This document shows, piece after piece, positions 25,888 through 35,687 of a stretch of 64,000 nucleotides of DNA. The translations under genes were made by a program, and so were the position numbers. Source of the stretch: Streptomyces peucetius (GTDB lineage: Bacteria; Actinomycetota; Actinomycetes; Streptomycetales; Streptomycetaceae); NCBI RefSeq assembly GCF_025854275.1, contig NZ_CP107567.1, positions 4,216,001 through 4,280,000 on the forward strand, written 5' to 3'. The notes beneath the pieces are model-generated. The model ran no database searches, was not told the origin of the DNA, and saw nothing but the letters and a program-made list of their open reading frames with translations. Numbering within the stretch: the first letter of the stretch is position 1; every line of letters starts with the position of its first letter.

Positions 25888-28479
25888 GTGGACGCGGAGC
25901 TGACCAACAAGAGCCGGGACGCGATCAACGCCGCCACCAGCCGGGCCGTCTCCGACGGACACCCGGACCTGACGGCGGCGCATCTGCTGCTCGCCCTGCT
26001 CGAGGGGCAGGACAACGAGAACATCATCGACCTGCTGGCGGCCGTCGAGGCCGACCAGGCCGCCGTGCGCTCCGGGGCCGAGCGCGTCCTCGCGTCGCTG
26101 CCCAGCGTCACCGGCTCCACCGTGGCCCCGCCGCAGCCAGGCCGTGAGCTGCTCGCCGTGATCGCGGACGCCTCGCAGCGGGCGAAGGAGCTCGGGGACG
26201 ACTATCTGTCCACGGAGCACCTGCTCATCGGGATCGCCGCCAAGGGCGGCGCCGCCGGTGAGGTGCTGGACAAGCAGGGCGCGAGTGCCAAGAAGCTGCT
26301 GGACGCGTTCGAGAAGGCAAGGGGAGGGCGCCGGGTGACCACACCCGACCCGGAGGGTCAGTACAAGGCGCTGGAGAAGTTCGGTACGGACTTCACGGCC
26401 GCCGCCCGCGAGGGCAAGCTCGACCCGGTCATCGGCCGGGACCAGGAGATCCGCCGCGTCGTGCAGGTGCTGTCGCGGCGCACGAAGAACAACCCGGTGC
26501 TCATCGGTGAGCCGGGCGTCGGCAAGACCGCCGTCGTCGAGGGCCTTGCCCAGCGCATCGTGAAGGGCGACGTCCCGGAGTCGCTGCGCAACAAGCGGCT
26601 GGTCGCGCTCGACCTCGGCGCGATGGTCGCGGGCGCCAAGTACCGCGGTGAGTTCGAGGAGCGCCTCAAGACCGTCCTGTCCGAGATCAAGGCCAGCGAC
26701 GGCCAGATCATCACCTTCATCGACGAGCTGCACACCGTCGTCGGCGCGGGCGCCGGCGGCGACTCGTCCATGGACGCCGGCAACATGCTCAAGCCGATGC
26801 TCGCCCGCGGCGAGCTGCGGATGGTCGGTGCGACGACCCTCGACGAGTACCGGGAGCGCATCGAGAAGGACGCCGCCCTCGAGCGGCGCTTCCAGCAGGT
26901 GCTGGTGGCGGAACCGACCGTCGAGGACACGATCGCGATCCTGCGCGGACTCAAGGGCCGCTACGAGGCCCACCACAAGGTCCAGATCAACGACAGCGCG
27001 CTCGTCGCCGCCGCCACCCTCTCCGACCGGTACATCACCTCCCGCTTCCTGCCCGACAAGGCCATCGACCTCGTCGACGAGTCCGCGTCCCGGCTGCGCA
27101 TGGAGATCGACTCCTCGCCCGTCGAGATCGACGAGCTGCAGCGCGCCGTCGACCGGCTGCGGATGGAGGAGCTGGCGCTGGGGAACGAGTCCGACCCCGC
27201 TTCCCAGGAGCGACTGCAGAAGCTGCGCCGCGACCTCGCCGACAAGGAGGAGGAGCTGCGCGGTCTCACCGCCCGCTGGGAGAAGGAGAAGCAGGGCCTC
27301 AACCGCGTCGGTGAGCTGAAGGAACGCCTCGACGACCTGCGCGGCCAGGCCGAACGGGCCCAGCGCGACGGTGACTTCGACACCGCGTCCAAGCTGCTGT
27401 ACGGGGAGATCCCCGGCCTGGAGCGGGAGCTGGAGGAGGCCGCGCAGGCCGAGGCCGAGCAGGAGGCGGCCAAGGACACGATGGTCAAGGAGGAGGTCGG
27501 CCCCGACGACATCGCCGATGTGGTGGGCTCCTGGACCGGCATTCCGGCCGGGCGTCTCCTCGAGGGCGAGACGCAGAAGCTGCTGCGCATGGAGCAGGAG
27601 CTGGGCCGGCGGCTGATCGGCCAGACCGAGGCCGTGCAGGCCGTCTCCGACGCCGTGCGCAGGACCCGGGCCGGGATCGCCGACCCGGACCGGCCCACCG
27701 GCTCGTTCCTCTTCCTCGGCCCGACCGGTGTCGGCAAGACCGAGCTGGCGAAGGCGCTGGCGGACTTCCTCTTCGACGACGAGCGGGCGATGGTCCGCAT
27801 CGACATGTCGGAGTACGGCGAGAAGCACAGCGTCGCCCGCCTCGTCGGTGCGCCCCCCGGCTACGTCGGCTACGAGGAGGGCGGCCAGCTCACGGAGGCC
27901 GTGCGGCGACGCCCGTACAGCGTGGTGCTGCTGGACGAGGTGGAGAAGGCCCACCCCGAGGTCTTCGACATCCTGCTCCAGGTCCTCGACGACGGGCGGC
28001 TGACCGACGGACAGGGCCGGACGGTGGACTTCCGCAACACCATCCTGATCCTGACGTCCAACCTGGGCTCCCAGTTCCTGATGGATCCGCTGACCGGCGA
28101 GGAGGAGAAGAAGCAGAAGGTCCTGGAGACCGTACGGGCGTCCTTCAAGCCGGAGTTCCTCAACCGGCTCGACGACCTGGTGGTCTTCTCCGCCCTGTCC
28201 AAAAACGAGCTGGCGCACATCGCGGAGCTGCAGATCGGCCGGCTGGCGCGGCGTCTGGCGGACCGCAGGCTGACGCTCGACGTCACGCCGGAGGCACTCG
28301 CCTGGCTCGCCGACGAGGGCAACGACCCGGCGTACGGCGCGCGTCCGCTGCGCCGGCTCATCCAGACGGCGATCGGCGACCGCCTCGCCAAGGAGATCCT
28401 GGCGGGCGAGGTGAAGGACGGCGACACCGTACGGGTCGACCGTTTCGAGGACGGCCTGATCGTCGGCGCGGCGCAGTAG
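25888..28479 (+). CDS. clpB: ATP-dependent disaggregase ClpB
   Basis: The GTG at 25888 has AGGAGGAG 10 nt upstream and gives 863 residues starting (M)[17 protein letters not shown], the conserved actinobacterial start; the frame is open far upstream. In order: the N-domain (about 1-145), AAA+ domain 1 with Walker A GEPGVGKT near 207-214, the ClpB-specific coiled-coil middle domain (about 400-520), and AAA+ domain 2 with GPTGVGKT near 611-618. It extracts proteins from aggregates with DnaK/DnaJ/GrpE, encoded 3 kb upstream. A HAIR site in its promoter places it in the same HspR regulon. Confidence 0.97.
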   Translation: MDAELTNKSRDAINAATSRAVSDGHPDLTAAHLLLALLEGQDNENIIDLLAAVEADQAAVRSGAERVLASLPSVTGSTVAPPQPGRELLAVIADASQRAKELGDDYLSTEHLLIGIAAKGGAAGEVLDKQGASAKKLLDAFEKARGGRRVTTPDPEGQYKALEKFGTDFTAAAREGKLDPVIGRDQEIRRVVQVLSRRTKNNPVLIGEPGVGKTAVVEGLAQRIVKGDVPESLRNKRLVALDLGAMVAGAKYRGEFEERLKTVLSEIKASDGQIITFIDELHTVVGAGAGGDSSMDAGNMLKPMLARGELRMVGATTLDEYRERIEKDAALERRFQQVLVAEPTVEDTIAILRGLKGRYEAHHKVQINDSALVAAATLSDRYITSRFLPDKAIDLVDESASRLRMEIDSSPVEIDELQRAVDRLRMEELALGNESDPASQERLQKLRRDLADKEEELRGLTARWEKEKQGLNRVGELKERLDDLRGQAERAQRDGDFDTASKLLYGEIPGLERELEEAAQAEAEQEAAKDTMVKEEVGPDDIADVVGSWTGIPAGRLLEGETQKLLRMEQELGRRLIGQTEAVQAVSDAVRRTRAGIADPDRPTGSFLFLGPTGVGKTELAKALADFLFDDERAMVRIDMSEYGEKHSVARLVGAPPGYVGYEEGGQLTEAVRRRPYSVVLLDEVEKAHPEVFDILLQVLDDGRLTDGQGRTVDFRNTILILTSNLGSQFLMDPLTGEEEKKQKVLETVRASFKPEFLNRLDDLVVFSALSKNELAHIAELQIGRLARRLADRRLTLDVTPEALAWLADEGNDPAYGARPLRRLIQTAIGDRLAKEILAGEVKDGDTVRVDRFEDGLIVGAAQ

Positions 28480-28489
28480 CGCCAGGCAC

Positions 28490-28523
28490 GCCGCCCCGGG
28501 ACCGGTGCCGGGCCCGGGGCGGC
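28490..28523 (+). terminator. clpB terminator
   Basis: GCCGCCCCGGG and CCCGGGGCGGC form an 11-bp stem with a 12-nt loop, 10 bp after the clpB stop. The rest of the 334-bp gap to 28814 is GC-rich, with no credible gene. Confidence 0.8.
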
Positions 28524-28813
28524 CGCTGGGACCGTGGGCGCGAAGACGGACGGTGGCGCTGCCGGCGTTCTCGTCCGTCGCAGTCAGGCCGACCGTGGCC
28601 GCCTCCGCCCGCGCGGTCGCGGTGGGCCCGCAGGCCGGGGCTCACCGCCGTCACGCGGCGGAGCCGGCCGGGCCGCCCGGGGCGCCGTACGGGACGTCCG
28701 GGTACTCCGTCGCGGGATCTTGTCAGCCCGCAGCGGATCGCGGGCGGCGGGGCTTGCCACCCCCCGCCGGGCATGGGGGAGGATGGCGGCATCCGTACGA
28801 AGGGAAACACCCG

Positions 28814-29353
28814 GTGACCATCGACCCGTCCTCGATTCCGAATTTCGGGGGACAGCCCAAGCCCCAGCAGGCCGCAGGACCGGCGGGCCCCGTCGTTCCC
28901 GACCAGGATCTCGTCAAGCAGCTCCTCGACCAGATGGAGCTGAAGTACGTCGTCGACGACGAGGGTGACCTCGCGGCGCCGTGGGAGGACTTCCGCACGT
29001 ACTTCATGTTCCGCGGCGAGAACGAGCAGCAGGTGTTCTCGGTGCGGACGTTCTACGACCGTCCGCACGCGGTCACGGAGAAGGCCAAGATCCTCGACGC
29101 GATCGACGACTGGAACCGCCGCACGCTGTGGCCGAAGGTCTACACGCACCTGCACGAGGAGGAGGGTGCCGACCTGCCGACGATCCGCCTCATCGGTGAG
29201 GCCCAGATGCTCATCGGCACGGGCGTGAGCCTCGAGCACTTCGTGTCCTCCACCGTCAGCTGGGTGCGCGCCTCGATCGAGTTCGACAAGTGGCTCGCGG
29301 AGCAGTTCGGCCTGGCCGTCAAGGAGGAGGAGAAGCCCGCCGACGAGGCCTGA
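28814..29353 (+). CDS. YbjN-domain protein
   Basis: The GTG at 28814 follows GAAGGGA and gives 179 residues. A Pro/Gln-rich N-terminus is followed by a YbjN/type-III-chaperone-like fold: LVKQLLDQMELKYVVDDEGD, PWEDFRTYFMFRG, VFSVRTFYDRP and IRLIGEAQMLIGTGVSLEHF. YbjN-type proteins are small alpha/beta proteins with poorly defined roles, perhaps chaperone-like. It is a single gene after clpB with its own terminator; nothing shows co-regulation with heat-shock genes. Confidence 0.8.
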   Translation: MTIDPSSIPNFGGQPKPQQAAGPAGPVVPDQDLVKQLLDQMELKYVVDDEGDLAAPWEDFRTYFMFRGENEQQVFSVRTFYDRPHAVTEKAKILDAIDDWNRRTLWPKVYTHLHEEEGADLPTIRLIGEAQMLIGTGVSLEHFVSSTVSWVRASIEFDKWLAEQFGLAVKEEEKPADEA

Positions 29354-29371
29354 CGCGTCGGCTCGGCGACA

Positions 29372-29418
29372 CGGCCCGGCCGGCCCACGATCCTGGTGAT
29401 CGCGAGCCGGCCGGGCCG
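29372..29418. terminator. Bidirectional hairpin terminator
   Basis: CGGCCCGGCCGGC and its exact complement form a 13-bp stem with a 21-nt loop between the convergent YbjN and aminotransferase genes. Confidence 0.75.
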
Positions 29419-29437
29419 CCTGGTTGCCGGGGCCCGC

Positions 29438-30637
29438 TCAGAGGGCCAGGGACTTCAGGCGGGCCACCGCCTCCTCGAGGACGTCGGTCCTCTTGCAGAA
29501 CGCAAAGCGCACGAAGGGCGCGCCCGCCTCGCGGTGGTCGTAGAAGACCGCGTTCGGGACGGCGACCACACCGCAGCGCTCGGGCAGCGCGCGGCAGAAC
29601 GCGAAGCCGTCCGACTCGCCCAGGGGCCGGATGTCGGTGGTGACGAAGTACGTGCCCGCCGGGCGGTGCACCGCGAAACCGGCGGCGCCCAGCCCCTCGC
29701 TCAGCAGGTCGCGCTTGGCCCGCAGACCGTCGCGGAGGCCCTCGAAGTACGTGTCCGGCAGCCGCAGCGCCTCGGCCACCGCGTACTGGAACGGGCCCGC
29801 GGAGACATACGTCAGGAACTGCTTCGCCGAGCGGACCGCCGTGATCAGCTCCGGTGCCGCGGTCACCCACCCGACCTTCCAGCCGGTGAAGGAGAACGTC
29901 TTTCCGGCGCTCGAAATCGTCACCGTGCGTTCGTGCATCCCCGGGAACGACGCCAGCGGCACATGCTCGCCGTCGAAGACCAGATGCTCGTACACCTCGT
30001 CGGTGACCACCAGGAGGTCGCGTTCGACGGCGAGCGCCGCGATCTGGGAGAGCTCCTCGCGGGACAGGACCGTGCCGGTGGGGTTGTGCGGGGTGTTGAT
30101 CAGCAGCAGCCGGGTGCGCCCCGTGACGGCGTCGCGCAGCTCGTCGAGGTCGAGACGGAAACCCTCCTCGTGCGGCCGCAGCGTCACCGGCACCCGCACC
30201 CCGCCCGCCATCGCGACGCACGCCGCGTACGAGTCGTAGTACGGCTCCAGGGCGATGACCTCGTCGCCCGGCTCCACGAGCGCCAGCAGGGCGGCCGCGA
30301 TCGCCTCAGTGGCGCCCGCCGTGACCAGGACCTCGGTGTCGGGGTCGTGGACGAGGCCGTGGAAACGCCGCTGGTGCTCCGCGATCGCTTGACGCAGCTC
30401 CGGGACGCCCGGACCGGGCGGGTACTGGTTGCCGCGCCCGTCCCGCAGGGCCCGTACGGCCGCTTCTCTGACCTCCTCGGGGCCGTCGGTGTCGGGGAAG
30501 CCCTGGCCGAGGTTGATCGCGCCGGTGCGCAGGGCCAGCGCCGACATCTCGGCGAAGATCGTGGTGCCGAACTCCGCCAGCCTGCGGTTGAGCAGCGGTC
30601 GTGGTCCCTCGTCGCGTGCCGTCCAGTCCGTCGTCAT
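29438..30637 (-). CDS. Class I/II PLP-dependent aminotransferase
   Basis: The ATG at 30637 is chosen because AGGA lies 9 nt upstream; another in-frame ATG at 30646 has no room for one. The 399 residues show fold-type I signatures: NLGQGFPDTDGP, GATEAIAAALLAL, INTPHNPTGTVLS and the PLP Lys in SSAGKTFSFTGWKVGW (K246). The sequence type is close to the methionine/kynurenine/DapC-like aminotransferases. A kynurenine link is tempting because kyn genes lie 11 kb away, but they are not in one operon. Single gene. Confidence 0.87.
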   Translation of the reverse strand: MTTDWTARDEGPRPLLNRRLAEFGTTIFAEMSALALRTGAINLGQGFPDTDGPEEVREAAVRALRDGRGNQYPPGPGVPELRQAIAEHQRRFHGLVHDPDTEVLVTAGATEAIAAALLALVEPGDEVIALEPYYDSYAACVAMAGGVRVPVTLRPHEEGFRLDLDELRDAVTGRTRLLLINTPHNPTGTVLSREELSQIAALAVERDLLVVTDEVYEHLVFDGEHVPLASFPGMHERTVTISSAGKTFSFTGWKVGWVTAAPELITAVRSAKQFLTYVSAGPFQYAVAEALRLPDTYFEGLRDGLRAKRDLLSEGLGAAGFAVHRPAGTYFVTTDIRPLGESDGFAFCRALPERCGVVAVPNAVFYDHREAGAPFVRFAFCKRTDVLEEAVARLKSLAL

Positions 30638-30833
30638 GGCGGCCATCCTGCGCGGAACCTCTGGAGTTGCTCAAGTCTGCTTTGGCTCCGCGCGGCGGAG
30701 GGCATCCCTGAGCCACGCAGACATGCGTCACGTGGTCACCGGAAGCGGTCGCGCCGCGTCGCGGGGGTCTCTCCCCAGAGCCTTCGGCCTGGGATGTGCC
30801 CCCACCGGGGGAACGAGAAGGACGGTGGGAAAG

Positions 30834-31067
30834 ATGGCGGTTTTCGGGTTCGTACTGATCGGACTGCTGGTCGTCGTGGTCTTCGCGGTGGCGAGGACGG
30901 GCGGGGGCGGCAGGAGCCGACGGCGCGGCGGGGCGGCCGGGTCGGGCGGGTCGGGCGGCGGCTGGTGGGCCGCGGGTGACGCGAGCGGGTCGTCGTGCGG
31001 GGGGTCGTCGTCCAGCAGCAGCAGCTCCTCCTGCGGTGGCGGCGGCGGATGCGGCGGAGGCAGCTGA
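30834..31067 (+). CDS. Small membrane-anchored Gly/Ser/Cys-rich protein
   Basis: The ATG at 30834 follows GGTGGGAAAG. The first 21 residues are one transmembrane helix (MAVFGFVLIGLLVVVVFAV). Then a Gly/Arg stretch and WWAAGDASG lead to a C-terminal tail of Ser, Gly and three Cys (SSCGG, a run of nine Ser, then CGGGGGCGGGS). There are 77 residues in all. The low-complexity tail could be a metal- or thiol-reactive patch. A hairpin follows directly. I recognise no family and give no function. Confidence 0.6.
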   Translation: MAVFGFVLIGLLVVVVFAVARTGGGGRSRRRGGAAGSGGSGGGWWAAGDASGSSCGGSSSSSSSSSCGGGGGCGGGS

Positions 31068-31090
31068 CACGGGGCAGCCGGTCCGTGAAT

Positions 31091-31136
31091 GTGCCCGGCG
31101 GGTGTGACGGCAGAAAGCCCAACACCCGCCGGGCAC
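31091..31136 (+). terminator. Strong hairpin terminator
   Basis: GTGCCCGGCGGGTGT and its exact complement form a 15-bp stem followed by CTTT on the plus strand, 23 bp after the small membrane protein gene. Confidence 0.88.
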
Positions 31137-31168
31137 CTTTCAGTTGTGAGAATGTCCGGCCGGTGTGT

Positions 31169-31199
31169 TGACTTCGGCCTACTGTTTCCGTTGAACAGT
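31169..31199 (+). promoter_or_regulatory. Possible promoter with an ACTGTT-N7-AACAGT palindrome
   Basis: TTGACT at 31169-31174 is a good -35-like hexamer. Just downstream, ACTGTT (31181-31186) and AACAGT (31194-31199) form a perfect inverted repeat around TCCGTTG. This AT-richer stretch is the only promoter-like part of the 360-bp gap before the DUF2617 gene. The rest of the gap (to 31427) holds no gene that I can support. Confidence 0.35.
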
Positions 31200-31427
31200 T
31201 GAACCGCACAGCCCCCGAGGGGATGGAAACCACGTCAAGTTGGGTAAAAACGCTGTGGACGTCACCCGCTTCGTGATTTTCTCGCAGTCGGAACCTGTTG
31301 GATTCATCAAAGCCATCGGACCTCACGTGGACCGGAGCAGGCCACCCCCCGCACGCCCGGCGTTCCCTGCCGGGAGCACCCAGGTCCACGCGTCCACCCC
31401 GCCGAAGCGCGCTTGCGGAGCCGACCC

Positions 31428-32021
31428 ATGCTCACGACCATCGATACCCCCTACACCGACACCCGCGCCGACGACCTCGCCTGGGCCCTCGGCCGGGAAC
31501 GGCTGCCCGCCCTGGCCGTGCTCGACCTCGAACTGACCGGAGCACACGTGCAGTTGCGGCTCCTGGGCGCGTCTCACCAGGTGCTGCTCGAGGAGGATCG
31601 GGTCACTTGTTCGGAGACCGTCGCCTGCATCCCCGGCAGCAGCACCCCACTGCCGCTGGGTGTGGCGAAGCGGCTCGGCGACTGGGAGTACGAGTTCGCC
31701 GCGCGTGTCGAGACGCTCTCGCAGCGCTCGTTCGCGGGCCGGGCCCAGGAACTCCTGGCCCTGGTGGCCGATCATCCGCACGGGCTCGCCGGCACGTTCC
31801 CCGGCTCCCCGCACGCGTTCACCGCGATGGTGGCGCAGAGCGAAGAGGGCCAGGTCCGGTGGCGGACCTGGCACGCGTACCCCCAGGAGGGCCGGCTCGT
31901 CGTCACCCGTACGCGTGTCGGTGCCATGCTCCACGCGTCCCAGGGCGTGCCCTCCCGACGCCGTGTGGAGTGCGATCCCGGGCGGGACAGTGAGCGCCAC
32001 CCGGCCCCGTCCGCCCCGTAG
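31428..32021 (+). CDS. DUF2617 family protein
   Basis: The ATG at 31428 follows GCGGAG and encodes 197 residues starting MLTTIDTPYTDTRADDLAWA, the conserved start of this actinobacterial family. LPALAVLDLELTGAHVQLRL, SHQVLLEE, and the late WRTWHAYPQEGRLVVTRTRV are also family features. Function is unknown. In Streptomyces it sits upstream of the spermidine-synthase-like gene, as it does here (41 bp spacing), so the two are probably one operon. Confidence 0.85.
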   Translation: MLTTIDTPYTDTRADDLAWALGRERLPALAVLDLELTGAHVQLRLLGASHQVLLEEDRVTCSETVACIPGSSTPLPLGVAKRLGDWEYEFAARVETLSQRSFAGRAQELLALVADHPHGLAGTFPGSPHAFTAMVAQSEEGQVRWRTWHAYPQEGRLVVTRTRVGAMLHASQGVPSRRRVECDPGRDSERHPAPSAP

Positions 32022-32062
32022 TTGACGCGTGGTGGCAATCGGTGCGCGGCCTGTGACGTACC

Positions 32063-33664
32063 GTGTCCGACGTGATGGACCGGCAGCAGACCTCGCCGCC
32101 CCAGGGCATGGTGCTGCTGCCCGTGCGCCCCGAGGCCGGCCGCCGTCTCGTGCTGGTCACCGTCTTCGTCTGCGCCGCCTGCGGCCTGGTCTACGAGCTC
32201 GAACTCGTCGCCCTCGCCACGTATCTGCTCGGGGACTCGGTCACCCAGGCGTCCGTCGTCCTGTCGTTGATGGTCTTCGCGATGGGTGTCGGATCGCTCC
32301 TCGCCAAGCGGCTGCGCTGCCGTGCGGCCGTCGGCTTCGGGCTGCTCGAAGCGGCGCTGGCGCTGGTCGGTGGCCTGTCGGCCATGGCGCTGTACGCGTC
32401 GTTCGCCTGGTTCGGCGACTCCGTGGTCGCCCTGGTGGTCTTCAGTTTGACCATCGGGGTGCTGATCGGAGCGGAGATACCGCTGCTGATGTCGCTGATC
32501 CAGCGCATCTCACGACGGGACGCGGACGGCACGGTCGCCGACCTGTTCGCCGCGGACTACGTGGGGGCGCTCGTCGGCGGGCTGGCGTTCCCCTTCCTGC
32601 TGCTGCCGTGGCTCGGCGAGCTCACGGGCGCGCTGGGGACCGGCGCGGTCAACGCAGTGGCCGGCGGGACGCTGGTGCTGTGGCTGTTCCGGGCTGACCT
32701 GACACCCCGCTGGCGGGCCCGGCTGCTCATGGTCAACGCGCTGGTACTGGCGCTGCTCGCGGGCGCCACCGTCATGGTCGACGACTTCGAGGAGGCCGCA
32801 CGCCGGGCGGTGTACGGGCCCGAGGTGCGGGTCGCCGTGCGCACCGGCGTCCAGGAGGTCGTGCTCACCGGAGCACCCTCCACGCCGCCGGACCTCTTCC
32901 TGAACGGGCGGCTCAAGGTCCGGGGACACGACGAACACCGCTACCACGAAGCACTCGTCCATCCCGCCATGCACGGGCCCCACGAACGTGTCCTGATCCT
33001 GGGCGGCGGCGACGGTCTGGCGGCACGCGAGGTGCTGCGCCACCCGGACGTCCGTGCCCTGACGGTCGTGGAACTCGATCCCGAGGTGATCCGGCTGGCG
33101 CGCAGCGACCCGGGCCTCACCGCGCTGAACGACCATGCGTACCACGACCCGCGGGTCCGGGTCGTCACGGCGGACGCCTTCGCGTGGCTGCGTCAGCACC
33201 ACGAGAAGTACGACGTGATCGTCTCCGACCTGCCCGACCCGGGCATCACCGCGAGCACCAAGCTCTACTCCCTGGAGTTCTACGGCCTCGCCCGGCGCGC
33301 GCTGGCGGACGGCGGGCGGCTCGTGGTCCACGCCGGGCCGACGGCACGGCCGCGTACGTACTGGACGGTCGACGCGACACTGCGCGCCGCCGGGTTCGGT
33401 ACGGCCGCGTACCGCGTGCGGTGCGCCGAGCCGGGGGCGGCGAGCGGACCCGAGCGGTTCCGGGCCACCGACCGCGGGACCACCGACTGGGGGTTGCTGC
33501 TCGCCGCCGAGGGCCGCACACCGCGGCTCGGCATCGGCCCGGACGCGCCGCCACTGCGCTCGGAGACGCAGGACACGCTCGCCCAGGAAGCGTCCGCCGC
33601 CGAACGCACCCGGCTCCCGGACCTGCCACCGTCGACACTGGTCCACCCCCGTTACACGCCCTGA
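32063..33664 (+). CDS. Membrane-fused spermidine-synthase-like protein
   Basis: Up to 533 residues from the GTG at 32063; an ATG at 32075 is an equal candidate and no ribosome-binding site decides. Residues 30-235 hold about seven transmembrane helices. The C-terminal half is a class I methyltransferase-fold spermidine-synthase domain with ILGGGDG near 314-318, [12 protein letters not shown] and [11 protein letters not shown]. Aminopropyltransferase activity is known only for soluble relatives; the membrane-fused group has no firm substrate. It is probably co-transcribed with the DUF2617 gene. Confidence 0.82.
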   Translation: MSDVMDRQQTSPPQGMVLLPVRPEAGRRLVLVTVFVCAACGLVYELELVALATYLLGDSVTQASVVLSLMVFAMGVGSLLAKRLRCRAAVGFGLLEAALALVGGLSAMALYASFAWFGDSVVALVVFSLTIGVLIGAEIPLLMSLIQRISRRDADGTVADLFAADYVGALVGGLAFPFLLLPWLGELTGALGTGAVNAVAGGTLVLWLFRADLTPRWRARLLMVNALVLALLAGATVMVDDFEEAARRAVYGPEVRVAVRTGVQEVVLTGAPSTPPDLFLNGRLKVRGHDEHRYHEALVHPAMHGPHERVLILGGGDGLAAREVLRHPDVRALTVVELDPEVIRLARSDPGLTALNDHAYHDPRVRVVTADAFAWLRQHHEKYDVIVSDLPDPGITASTKLYSLEFYGLARRALADGGRLVVHAGPTARPRTYWTVDATLRAAGFGTAAYRVRCAEPGAASGPERFRATDRGTTDWGLLLAAEGRTPRLGIGPDAPPLRSETQDTLAQEASAAERTRLPDLPPSTLVHPRYTP

Positions 33665-33735
33665 CGGGCCGCGCGCGCGACGGGCACGCGTCGAAAGGCA
33701 GACGCGGCGGGCCGTGCTGAGTAGGCTCGGCTCCC

Positions 33736-34842
33736 ATGGAGCATGAGGTGTTCGTTCCGGTACCGGCTGAGACCCTCCGACAGGCGCTGAGGGACCCCGC
33801 CCGGGTCGCCCGCTGCGTTCCTGGGCTCCAACAGGACGCGGACGAGTCGGCCGGCCCCCTCGCCGGACGGCTCAAGGTCAGAGTCGCCGGCCACACCATC
33901 ACCTACCGCGGTGCCCTGCGTGTCACGGAGCAGGGTGACGAGCGCGGAGGCGCCTTCGCGGTGGAGGGCGAGGGGACGGAGGCCCGCGGCGGCGGCTCCG
34001 TGAAGCTGACGCTGACGATCCGTCCGGCGCCGACCGACGGCGGAACGACGGTGACGTTCTCCGGTTCGTCGCACGCGGAGGGCCGGCTGGCAGAGCTCGC
34101 AGCCGGCGCGAAGATTTCGGCCGCCCACCGGCTGCTCGATCGTTTCGCGGAGGCCCTGGCCGCGGCCGCCTTCGAGGAGCCCCGGCCCGCGCGGCACGCC
34201 GAAGGCGCGGGGGAGGCGGGTCCGGCCGCGGCCGCGCAGGCGAGTGCCGCCGACGACGGAGCGCCAAAGGACGGGAGCGGCCCGCAGGACGCGGCGGCCG
34301 GTAAGGACAAGGGCGAAGGTGAGGGCGCGGAGGCGGGTGCGGACGGCGCCGCCGACGACCGGGCGCAGCCGGCCGAACGCGCCGCGGAGGGTACTGGGGG
34401 CACGGAGGACACGGACGATGCGGCGGCCGTCTCCGAGCCCGACGCCGTCTCCGAGTCCGACGCCGTCTCGGAGTCCGACGCCGCCGGGGCGTCCGTCTTC
34501 GAGACGCCCGTGCCTCTGCCCTCGCTCGGTCCCGACGCCGACGACCAGTTCGACGACCTGGACGATCTGGACGCAGTGGAGGACATCGACGGCATCGAGG
34601 ATCTCGACGACCTCTCCGGCCTGCCCGACGCCGCGCCCGCTGAGGCCGCCCACGCGCGGCGCACCATGATCGGCCGGAGCGCCGAGGAGGTCGATCACGC
34701 CCCGCCGCGCGGGCGTTACGCGCCGACCCCCGCGCCCGACGCCGGCTCCGCCGGTGCGACTCTGCGGTGGCTCGCGCCGGCGGCGGCTCTCGCCCTGGCA
34801 TCGGCGGTCGTGGTCGGCAGGGCACTGCGCCGCCGTAGGTGA
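33736..34842 (+). CDS. SRPBCC/CoxG-like protein with long acidic linker and C-terminal membrane anchor
   Basis: The ATG at 33736 gives 368 residues. Residues 1-145 are a CoxG/SRPBCC lipid-binding-type domain (PAETLRQALRDPARVARCVP, TFSGSSHAEGRLAELAAGA). Then about 180 residues of low complexity follow: Ala/Glu/Gly-rich, three copies of a hexapeptide of the type AVSESD (34431-34487), and a Asp-rich run (DDQFDDLDDLDAVEDIDG). A single C-terminal helix (AAALALASAVVVGRAL) ending RRRR looks like a tail anchor. CoxG helps recruit CO dehydrogenase to the membrane, but no cox genes are here, so the partner is unknown. Confidence 0.75.
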   Translation: MEHEVFVPVPAETLRQALRDPARVARCVPGLQQDADESAGPLAGRLKVRVAGHTITYRGALRVTEQGDERGGAFAVEGEGTEARGGGSVKLTLTIRPAPTDGGTTVTFSGSSHAEGRLAELAAGAKISAAHRLLDRFAEALAAAAFEEPRPARHAEGAGEAGPAAAAQASAADDGAPKDGSGPQDAAAGKDKGEGEGAEAGADGAADDRAQPAERAAEGTGGTEDTDDAAAVSEPDAVSESDAVSESDAAGASVFETPVPLPSLGPDADDQFDDLDDLDAVEDIDGIEDLDDLSGLPDAAPAEAAHARRTMIGRSAEEVDHAPPRGRYAPTPAPDAGSAGATLRWLAPAAALALASAVVVGRALRRRR

Positions 34843-34861
34843 CACGCCGTAATGTCGGGGT

Positions 34862-35659
34862 GTGAGTAGCGAAAAGAGCATCCGGCTGGCCGCCGGTGAC
34901 GTCGAGTTGACCGTGAATCCTGCGATCGGCTGCCGCATCGAGGGACTGCGCATCGCAGGCACCGAGCTGCTGCGCCAGGGCGAGCGGTACGGCTCGTTCC
35001 CGATGGTGCCGTGGTGCGGCCGCACGCGGGACGGTGAGTTCAGCAACGGCGGTGTGCACCACCGGCTGCCGCTCAACGCGCCGCCGCACGCCATTCACGG
35101 CACCGGCCGGGACGCCGCCTGGCGTACCGCGCGGGCCGGGGACAGCGAGGCGGACTTCTACTACGACCTGGCGGACCCGTGGCCGTACAGCGGGCGTGTC
35201 ACGCAGACGTTCGCGCTGTCCGGCGACTCGCTGACCATCCGGATGGGTGTGGAGACGTACGGGACGTCGTTCCCGGCGCAGGCCGGCTGGCACCCCTGGT
35301 TCCTGCGCAACCTCGGGAGCGGCGGCCAGGACGTGCGGATCGGCTTCACCCCGAAGTGGCAGGAGGAGCGCGGTGCGGACCACCTGCCGACCGGCAAGCG
35401 CATCACCCCGCTTCCCGGGCCCTGGGACGACTGCTTCGGTATGCCCGACGGGGTCGATGTGACGCTGACCTGGCCGGATGAGCTGGAGCTGACGGTCAAG
35501 AGCCCGGCGGAGTGGGTCGTGGTCTACGACGAGCAGCCGGAGACCGTCTGTGTGGAGCCCCAGTCGGGGCCGCCGAACGGCCTCAACACCGATCCCTGGT
35601 TCGTCACCCCGATCGAGCCGCTGGAGATCACGACGACCTGGAGCTGGCGGCGGCTGTGA
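34862..35659 (+). CDS. Aldose 1-epimerase family protein
   Basis: The GTG at 34862 starts a 265-residue protein, 19 bp after the CoxG-like gene. Galactose mutarotase-fold signatures are seen: GSFPMVPWCGRTRDGEFSNG, LNAPPHAIHGTGRDAAWR, QAGWHPWFLRNL and a late VCVEPQSGPPNGLN with the catalytic-type Glu. Enzymes of this family interconvert the anomers of hexoses or hexose phosphates; the sugar cannot be told. pyrE follows after 28 bp, so co-transcription is likely. Confidence 0.85.
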   Translation: MSSEKSIRLAAGDVELTVNPAIGCRIEGLRIAGTELLRQGERYGSFPMVPWCGRTRDGEFSNGGVHHRLPLNAPPHAIHGTGRDAAWRTARAGDSEADFYYDLADPWPYSGRVTQTFALSGDSLTIRMGVETYGTSFPAQAGWHPWFLRNLGSGGQDVRIGFTPKWQEERGADHLPTGKRITPLPGPWDDCFGMPDGVDVTLTWPDELELTVKSPAEWVVVYDEQPETVCVEPQSGPPNGLNTDPWFVTPIEPLEITTTWSWRRL

Positions 35660-35687
35660 GCGCTGCGGCGGCTTTAAGCTCTTGGGC

